Part shown: positions 6,685 through 10,720 of the stretch, piece after piece | How the letters are laid out: the number at the start of each line of letters is the position of its first letter | Numbering within the stretch: the stretch's first letter is position 1 | DNA from: Oscillospiraceae bacterium | GTDB lineage: Bacteria; Bacillota; Clostridia; Oscillospirales; Ruminococcaceae | Direction of reading: 5' to 3' | NCBI GenBank assembly: GCA_014858325.1 | Contig: RKCM01000186.1 | Coordinates: 1 to 10,720, forward strand | DNA length: 10,720 bases | Notes under the pieces: generated by a model | Seen by the model: only the letters and a program-made list of their open reading frames with translations | Database searches by the model: none | Told to the model about the DNA's origin: nothing | Made by a program: the position numbers and the translations under genes

Positions 6685-9547
6685 GATCATCATCAAAGGG
6701 GCCCGGGAGCACAACCTGAAAAACGTCAGCCTGACCCTCCCGCGGGAAAAACTCATCGTGATGACGGGCCTTTCCGGCTCGGGCAAATCGAGCCTTGCCT
6801 TTGATACCATCTATGCCGACGGCCAGCGCCGCTACGTCGAGAGTCTGTCCAGCTACGCCCGGATGTTCCTGGGCCGGATGGACAAGCCCGACGTGGACGA
6901 GATCACCGGCCTGTCGCCGGCCATTTCCATTGATCAGAAGACCACCAGCCACAACCCCCGCTCCACCGTGGGCACTGTGACGGAAATTTACGATTACCTG
7001 CGCCTTTTATATGCCCGCATCGGCGTGCCTCATTGCCCAGTCTGCGGACGCGTCATCCGCCAGCAGACCGTGGACGAGATGGTGGACGCGGTGCTCAAGC
7101 TGGAGGAGGGCACGAAGTTTCAGGTGCTGGCCCCCGTCGTCCGCCAGCGCAAGGGCACCCAGCAGAAGGAGCTGGACGCTGCCCGCCGTGCCGGATATGC
7201 CCGGGTGAAGATCGATGGCAGTATCTATGATCTGGACGAAGAGATCAAACTGGAAAAGAACATCAAGCATACCGTGGAGATCGTGGTGGACCGCCTTGCC
7301 CTCCGCAAGGGCATCCGGGGCCGCCTGGCCGACTCGCTGGAAACAGCGCTGGGCCTGACGGGCGGCGTGGCCGAGGTGGACGTCATCGGCGGCGAGTGCA
7401 TGACCTTCAGCCAGAACTTTGCCTGCCCCGAGCACGGCATCTCCATCGATGACCTCAACCCGCGGCTCTTCTCCTTCAACAACCCGCAGGGCGCCTGCGA
7501 AAAATGCACGGGTCTGGGCACTTTTATGCGGGTGGATGAGGAGCGCATCCTGCCCAACCGCAGTCTGTCCATCCGGCAGGGGGCCATCAAGGCCAGCGGC
7601 TGGTACTACGCCGAAGGTTCCGTGGCCGAGATGTATTATCTGGGTCTCGGCAAAAAGTACGGTTTCACGCTGGATACGCCCATCCGGGAGATGAGCACCG
7701 AGGCCGTCAATGCCCTGCTCTACGGCACAAACGAAGAAAAGATCGAGATGCACCGTACCAACGAGTTCGGCAGCGGTGTCTACTACAACAGCTTTGAGGG
7801 CATCGTAGAGAACCTGGAGCGCCGTTTCCGGGAGACCAACAGCGCGTGGATGAAGGAAGAAATCAGCACCTTCATGTCCGGCGTGGAGTGCCCGGCCTGC
7901 CATGGCAAGCGGCTCAAGCCCGTGGTCCTGGCTGTGACGGTGGGGGAGAAGAGTATCAGCGATTTCTGCGAGATGTCCATCCGGGATGAGCTGCATTTCA
8001 TTGCCGAAAACGAGCCCAAGCTCACCGAGAAGCAGAAGCAGATCGGCGGGCAGATTTTGAAAGAGATCAAGACCCGCCTGCAGTTTTTACAGAGCGTCGG
8101 TTTGGATTACCTGACCCTGGCCCGCGCCGCAGGCACTCTTTCTGGCGGTGAGAGCCAGCGCATCCGCTTGACCACCCAGATCGGCAGCGCCCTTTCCGGC
8201 GTGCTCTATGTGCTGGATGAACCTTCCATCGGCCTCCATCAGCGCGACAACGATAAACTCATTGCAACGCTGAAAAATCTCCGCGACCTCGGCAATACGG
8301 TCATCGTGGTGGAACACGACGAGGACACCATGCGCAGCGCTGATTATATCGTGGACGTGGGCCCCGGGGCGGGCGTCCATGGCGGCGAGATCGTGGCCGC
8401 AGGCAGCGTGAAGGATATCTGCAAGGCAAAGCGCAGCATCACCGGCGATTATCTCTCGGGCCGTAAGCGCATCGCCGTGCCGGAGACCCGCCGTTCCGGC
8501 AACGGCAACTTCCTCACCGTCAAGGGCGCGCGGGAAAACAACCTGCGCAACATCGATGTAAAGTTCCCGCTGGGCGAGTTCATCTGCGTCACCGGCATTT
8601 CCGGCTCCGGCAAATCCAGCCTCATCAACGAGATCTTGTATAAGACGCTGGCCTGCGAGCTGAACGGTGCCCGCAGCCGGGCAGGAAAGTGCGACAGCGT
8701 GGAGGGGCTGGAGTTTGTCGATAAGGTCATCGGCATCGACCAGCAGCCCATTGGCCGCACCCCCCGCTCCAACCCTGCCACCTATACCGGCGTCTTCAAC
8801 GATATCCGCAGCGTGTTTGCCGAGACGCAGGACGCCAAGATGCGGGGCTATGGCCCCGGGCGGTTCAGCTTTAATGTCAAGGGCGGCCGCTGCGAAGCCT
8901 GCGAGGGCAATGGCATCCTTCAGATCGAGATGCATTTTCTGCCGGACGTCTACGTCCCCTGCGAGGTCTGCAAGGGCGCGCGCTACAACCGCGAGACGCT
9001 GGAAGTGAAGTATAAGGAAAAGACCATCTCCGACGTGCTGAATATGACCGTGGAGGAGGCTGTGGTGTTCTTTGCCAATCAGCCCAAGATCGCCCGTAAG
9101 CTGCAGACTCTGCTGGACGTGGGTCTGGGCTATGTGACGCTGGGCCAGAGCGCCACCACCCTTTCCGGCGGCGAAGCCCAGCGCGTCAAGCTGGCCAATG
9201 AGCTGGCCCGCCGCAGCACCGGCAAAACGGTGTATATCCTGGATGAGCCCACCACCGGCCTCCACATTGCGGATGTCCACCGCCTCATCGAGGTGCTGCA
9301 AAAGCTCGTGGATGCAGGCAATACCGTCATCGTCATCGAGCACAACCTCGACCTCATCAAATGCGCCGACCACATCATCGACCTCGGTCCCGAGGGCGGC
9401 AGCGCGGGCGGTCTCGTCATTGCCGAAGGCACCCCTGAGGAGGTTGCCGCCGTGCCCGAAAGCTTCACCGGCCAGTACCTCAGGCCGCTGCTGGAAAAAG
9501 ACCGGCGGCTCAAAGAGGCGGAGAAGGGGAGAACAACGGCCCAGTAA
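6671..9547 (+). CDS. uvrA: Excinuclease ABC subunit A
   Basis: Dimeric ABC-type ATPase that finds bulky DNA lesions and loads UvrB. From the TTG start it is 958 residues, the usual size. First ATPase half: Walker A GLSGSGKSS (33-41), signature LSGGESQR (490-497), Walker B VLDEP (514-518). Second half: Walker A GISGSGKS (642-649), signature LSGGEAQR (831-838), Walker B with D858-E859-P860. Between the halves of domain I is the insertion carrying the first zinc module, C252-x2-H255 ... C276-x2-C279, in which the second ligand is histidine rather than the common cysteine. The second zinc module is classical, C741-x2-C744-x19-C764-x2-C767. DKPDVDEITGLSPAISIDQK (71-90) is the UvrA hallmark after the first Walker A. 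It starts within the last 14 nt of uvrB in another frame, so the two are translationally coupled. No fragmentation is seen. Confidence 0.98.
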   Translation: MANDKIIIKGAREHNLKNVSLTLPREKLIVMTGLSGSGKSSLAFDTIYADGQRRYVESLSSYARMFLGRMDKPDVDEITGLSPAISIDQKTTSHNPRSTVGTVTEIYDYLRLLYARIGVPHCPVCGRVIRQQTVDEMVDAVLKLEEGTKFQVLAPVVRQRKGTQQKELDAARRAGYARVKIDGSIYDLDEEIKLEKNIKHTVEIVVDRLALRKGIRGRLADSLETALGLTGGVAEVDVIGGECMTFSQNFACPEHGISIDDLNPRLFSFNNPQGACEKCTGLGTFMRVDEERILPNRSLSIRQGAIKASGWYYAEGSVAEMYYLGLGKKYGFTLDTPIREMSTEAVNALLYGTNEEKIEMHRTNEFGSGVYYNSFEGIVENLERRFRETNSAWMKEEISTFMSGVECPACHGKRLKPVVLAVTVGEKSISDFCEMSIRDELHFIAENEPKLTEKQKQIGGQILKEIKTRLQFLQSVGLDYLTLARAAGTLSGGESQRIRLTTQIGSALSGVLYVLDEPSIGLHQRDNDKLIATLKNLRDLGNTVIVVEHDEDTMRSADYIVDVGPGAGVHGGEIVAAGSVKDICKAKRSITGDYLSGRKRIAVPETRRSGNGNFLTVKGARENNLRNIDVKFPLGEFICVTGISGSGKSSLINEILYKTLACELNGARSRAGKCDSVEGLEFVDKVIGIDQQPIGRTPRSNPATYTGVFNDIRSVFAETQDAKMRGYGPGRFSFNVKGGRCEACEGNGILQIEMHFLPDVYVPCEVCKGARYNRETLEVKYKEKTISDVLNMTVEEAVVFFANQPKIARKLQTLLDVGLGYVTLGQSATTLSGGEAQRVKLANELARRSTGKTVYILDEPTTGLHIADVHRLIEVLQKLVDAGNTVIVIEHNLDLIKCADHIIDLGPEGGSAGGLVIAEGTPEEVAAVPESFTGQYLRPLLEKDRRLKEAEKGRTTAQ

Positions 9548-9588
9548 TGTGGGTGCGACCTGAAAAAACAGAAAATCAATAGGGTAAG

Positions 9589-9633
9589 AAACACCGGGTT
9601 GAGACATCATGCTGATGTCTCAACCCGGTGTTT
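9589..9633. terminator. Perfect 21-bp hairpin after uvrA, probable terminator
   Basis: The left arm 9589-9609 (AAACACCGGGTTGAGACATC plus A) is exactly complementary to the right arm 9613-9633, with only a 3-nt loop (TGC). It lies 42 nt after the uvrA stop, the expected place for the end of the uvrBA transcript. The right arm ends in TTT, but GTGCATAAG follows rather than a U-run, so release may be weak or factor-aided. The stem is longer than a typical intrinsic terminator. A REP-like or small mobile palindrome is the alternative. Confidence 0.6.
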
Positions 9634-9761
9634 GTGCATAAGATATCGATCCTGCTTTGCTGGCGCTGATGAAATAAGCACAGTTGGCTTTTGAATGCTG
9701 TTGAAGTAAACGCCGCTAGGCTGCGGTATTCATTTTATTTTCGCGGCCTTTGAAAAACCTC
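9634..9761. other. Intergenic stretch with no supported gene
   Basis: The gap between uvrA and tetR spans 9548-9828. Apart from the 21-bp hairpin and the tetR promoter/operator, this part holds only very short open frames and a weak imperfect hairpin near 9710-9726 (CCGC TAGGCT GCGG), which is followed by T-rich sequence and might add some termination. It becomes AT-rich toward the tetR promoter. No RNA gene is recognised. Confidence 0.5.
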
Positions 9762-9790
9762 TTGACAACGGGAACATTTTTGATTATAGT
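9762..9790 (+). promoter_or_regulatory. Strong sigma-A promoter of tetR
   Basis: A consensus TTGACA (9762-9767), 17-bp spacer and TATAGT (9785-9790) give eleven of twelve consensus bases. Transcription would begin near 9797, inside the palindrome that follows, so a repressor bound there would block initiation. Confidence 0.88.
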
Positions 9791-9794
9791 AGAA

Positions 9795-9812
9795 CTAACG
9801 AATATTAGTTAG
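9795..9812. promoter_or_regulatory. Palindromic operator, likely bound by the adjacent TetR protein
   Basis: CTAACGAATATTAGTTAG is an 18-bp inverted repeat (CTAAC-x-AATATT-x-GTTAG) with only the x pair (G9800/A9807) off symmetry. It starts 4 bp after the -10 box and covers the expected transcription start. Length, symmetry and place fit the operators of small TetR/AcrR repressors, so autorepression by the next gene is the simplest reading. Confidence 0.72.
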
Positions 9813-9828
9813 CAAAGGGCAAAGGAAA

Positions 9829-10458
9829 ATGGAAGATACCAAGCAGCGCATTCTGGAAAAATCTCTGGAACTGTTTTCGACCAAAGGGTATGATGCGGTC
9901 AGCGTGGGTGAAATTGCAAAGGCGGTGGGCATCAAGGCTCCGTCGCTTTACAACCATTTCCCCAGCAAGCAGGCCATTTTTGATGCGATTTTGGAAACAA
10001 CTTCGGCGCATTACCAGAAAGACACCGCCGAGATCTCAGTCCATGTACAGGATTCCCAAAAGGATATCCCGGTTTTCTCCCACATCTCAGAGGAGCTGCT
10101 GGTGGAAAAAGTCCGACAGATCTTCCTCTATTCGCTGCACGATAAAACCATCAGCCAGTTCCGCCGGATGATGACACTGGAGCAGTTCCGTTCTCCCCAA
10201 TTTGCCGAACTGCTTTCCAAACGCTATGTAGATTGGATGATCTCCTACCATGCGGGCATCTTCCGTGCGCTGGTTGCAAACGGCGAACTGCGGAACGAAG
10301 ACCCGGATACGCTGGCGTGGATGTACGTTTCTCCGATCATCGTCCTGCTGAGTGTCTGCGACCGTCAGCCGGAACGGGAAGCCGAAAGCCTTGCAAAGCT
10401 GGACGCCCATGTAAGGCTGTTCTTCCGTACCTTTAACATCAAGGGAGGTGAAAAATGA
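9829..10458 (+). CDS. TetR/AcrR-family transcriptional repressor
   Basis: The 209-residue product has a canonical TetR N-terminus. Helices at about residues 3-20 (KQRILEKSLELFSTKGYDAV) precede the helix-turn-helix at 26-47 (VGEIAKAVGIKAPSLYNHFP, then SK). The remaining roughly 150 residues are the helical ligand-binding and dimer domain. Their sequence (RRMMTLEQFRSPQFAELLSK, around 115-134) does not tell me the ligand. Such proteins repress their own gene and often a neighbouring exporter or enzyme until a small molecule binds. The ATG follows AAAGG at 9821-9825 by only 3 nt, with AAAGGG further up at 9814-9819 as an alternative site. A strong promoter and palindrome lie directly upstream. 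The stop codon overlaps the start of a 10-codon ORF, the position where the regulated partner gene would be expected. The gene looks less GC-rich than its neighbours, but I did not measure this. Confidence 0.93.
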   Translation: MEDTKQRILEKSLELFSTKGYDAVSVGEIAKAVGIKAPSLYNHFPSKQAIFDAILETTSAHYQKDTAEISVHVQDSQKDIPVFSHISEELLVEKVRQIFLYSLHDKTISQFRRMMTLEQFRSPQFAELLSKRYVDWMISYHAGIFRALVANGELRNEDPDTLAWMYVSPIIVLLSVCDRQPEREAESLAKLDAHVRLFFRTFNIKGGEK

Positions 10459-10487
10459 AAGGTTCTTTGAATTTTGTATTGAAGTAG
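10455..10487 (+). pseudogene. 10-codon ORF overlapping the tetR stop; probable remnant
   Basis: ATGA at 10455-10458 couples the tetR stop to a new start, with a strong Shine-Dalgarno GGAGGTG (10444-10450) 4 nt upstream. The frame reads MKGSLNFVLK and then meets TAG at 10485-10487. Such tight coupling with a strong ribosome site is typical of a real second gene in a tetR operon, so this may be the surviving 5' tip of a partner gene lost by a stop mutation or deletion. It could also be a functional short ORF. The original protein cannot be named from 10 residues. Confidence 0.4.
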
Positions 10488-10524
10488 AAAAACGCCATAA
10501 ATGCTATCATCAAAGGAGAGCTTT

Positions 10525-10563
10525 TTGAAACATACAACATTTGCACTGGGACTTGTGGGCTGA
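10525..10563 (+). CDS. Possible 12-residue leader peptide
   Basis: TTG at 10525 opens the short frame MKHTTFALGLVG, with a stop at 10561-10563. It is preceded by AAAGGAG (10512-10518) at a good 6-nt spacing. Its last codons overlap the left arm CTTGTGG of an RNA stem in the region upstream of the RNHCP gene, the position of leader peptides in translational attenuators. The TTG start and small size leave real doubt. It is in the same frame as the RNHCP start, but a stop intervenes. Confidence 0.4.
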   Translation: MKHTTFALGLVG

Positions 10564-10631
10564 CCGGGAGGTCTGGCAAATACCACAAGCCACTCCTCCC
10601 GAAGACGAACGGACACAACTCTTCAGGAGGA
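10552..10631 (+). promoter_or_regulatory. Candidate translational attenuator sequestering the RNHCP ribosome site
   Basis: Three sets of complementary segments interleave here. CTTGTGG (10552-10558) pairs with CCACAAG (10583-10589). CGGGAGG (10565-10571) pairs with CCTCCCG (10595-10601). TCCTCC-x-GAAGA (10594-10605) pairs with TCTTC-x-GGAGGA (10620-10631), an 11-bp stem with one C/A mismatch and a 14-nt loop that hides the AGGAGG of the next gene. The second and third pairings share 10595-10601 and exclude each other. The first and second interleave as a pseudoknot or exclude each other. A small hairpin GACC-GGGA-GGTC (10562-10573) with a GNRA-type loop would also compete with the second. The complementarity is seen directly; the regulatory role is inferred. 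No known riboswitch class is recognised. Confidence 0.5.
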
Positions 10632-10638
10632 CGATACC

Positions 10639-10720
10639 ATGAATCGTGAAAACAAACGTAAGACCTTTGAAAAAGGTTACTATAAGACCCACGCCTGCAA
10701 CGATACCTTTACCTGCAAAG
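10639..10720 (+). CDS. RNHCP-domain protein (3' end outside window)
   Basis: Only the first 27 residues are visible (MNRENKRKTFEKGYYKTHAC, then NDTFTCK), and the frame is open at the window end. The ATG has a strong site, AGGAGG at 10625-10630, 8 nt upstream. The sequence resembles, from memory, the N-terminus of small zinc-ribbon-like proteins of the RNHCP family, where E-x-F-x-C-x-x-C-G starts the first metal-binding pair. FTCK here would supply its first cysteine. The family has no established function as far as I know. The rest of the cysteines and the RNHCP motif itself lie beyond the window, so the family call is provisional. It may share the tetR transcript, since I see no convincing promoter between 10459 and 10638. 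Confidence 0.6.
   Translation, partial: MNRENKRKTFEKGYYKTHACNDTFTCK

Noticed and set aside
4738..6810. A 690-codon open frame on the minus strand across uvrB and the start of uvrA
   Set aside because: It lies wholly antisense to intact uvrB/uvrA. Its translation is rich in H, D, G, L and V, as expected from a complementary shadow in GC-rich coding DNA, and it shows no domain or ribosome site of its own.
8087..9610. A 507-codon minus-strand open frame antisense to uvrA
   Set aside because: A shadow of a conserved gene, with no recognisable motifs. It also starts inside the 21-bp hairpin.
9642..9677. The short reading DIDPALLALMK before a TAA, resembling a protein C-terminus
   Set aside because: A stop lies immediately before it and only 11 codons are open, so chance is the best explanation.
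10467..10510. A possible promoter (TTGAAT or TTGAAG with TATCAT) between tetR and the leader ORF
   Set aside because: The spacings (over 30 bp and 20 bp) do not fit sigma-A. Read-through from the tetR promoter is simpler.

Overview
The window looks like a chromosomal segment of a GC-rich, low-oxygen gut Firmicute (Clostridia, Oscillospiraceae/Ruminococcaceae), most like Faecalibacterium. This is inferred from the GC-rich codon use, purine-rich Shine-Dalgarno sites, AT-rich sigma-A type promoters and the style of LysA, UvrB, UvrA and RNHCP proteins. It was not confirmed by any search. Most of the window is housekeeping DNA, and the least ordinary part is the last 300 bases.

Layout. (1) Positions 1-1672, plus strand: the 3' part of a diaminopimelate decarboxylase gene (lysA), then a 127-residue three-helix membrane protein 3 nt downstream, then a strong A/T-flanked terminator. 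(2) Positions 3709-1643, minus strand, convergent on the same terminator: a consensus-like promoter, an RluA-family pseudouridine synthase, a TauE/SafE-type membrane permease, and a 41-codon ORF that looks like the first part of a decayed small gene. (3) Positions 3749-4539, plus strand, divergent from rluA: a RadC/JAB-domain protein. (4) Positions 4550-9633, plus strand: an excellent promoter, uvrB, and uvrA starting at a TTG inside the end of uvrB. These are the two damage-recognition subunits of nucleotide excision repair. A perfect 21-bp hairpin follows. (5) Positions 9762-10720, plus strand: a strong promoter with a palindromic operator at its start site, a TetR/AcrR-family repressor, a 10-codon ORF overlapping the repressor stop, a 12-codon leader ORF, a set of mutually exclusive RNA pairings, and the start of an RNHCP-domain zinc-ribbon-like protein that runs off the window.

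How the parts work together. lysA supplies lysine by decarboxylating meso-DAP. rluA modifies rRNA. radC, uvrB and uvrA form a neighbourhood of DNA-repair names, although uvrBA has its own promoter. The tetR gene looks autoregulated, but the gene it would normally control has shrunk to 10 codons. Downstream, the Shine-Dalgarno of the RNHCP gene can be locked in an 11-bp hairpin. A competing set of pairings and a short upstream ORF give the geometry of a translational attenuator. I consider this the best candidate for something undescribed here. I saw no tRNA, rRNA, CRISPR array, insertion sequence, prophage or plasmid feature.
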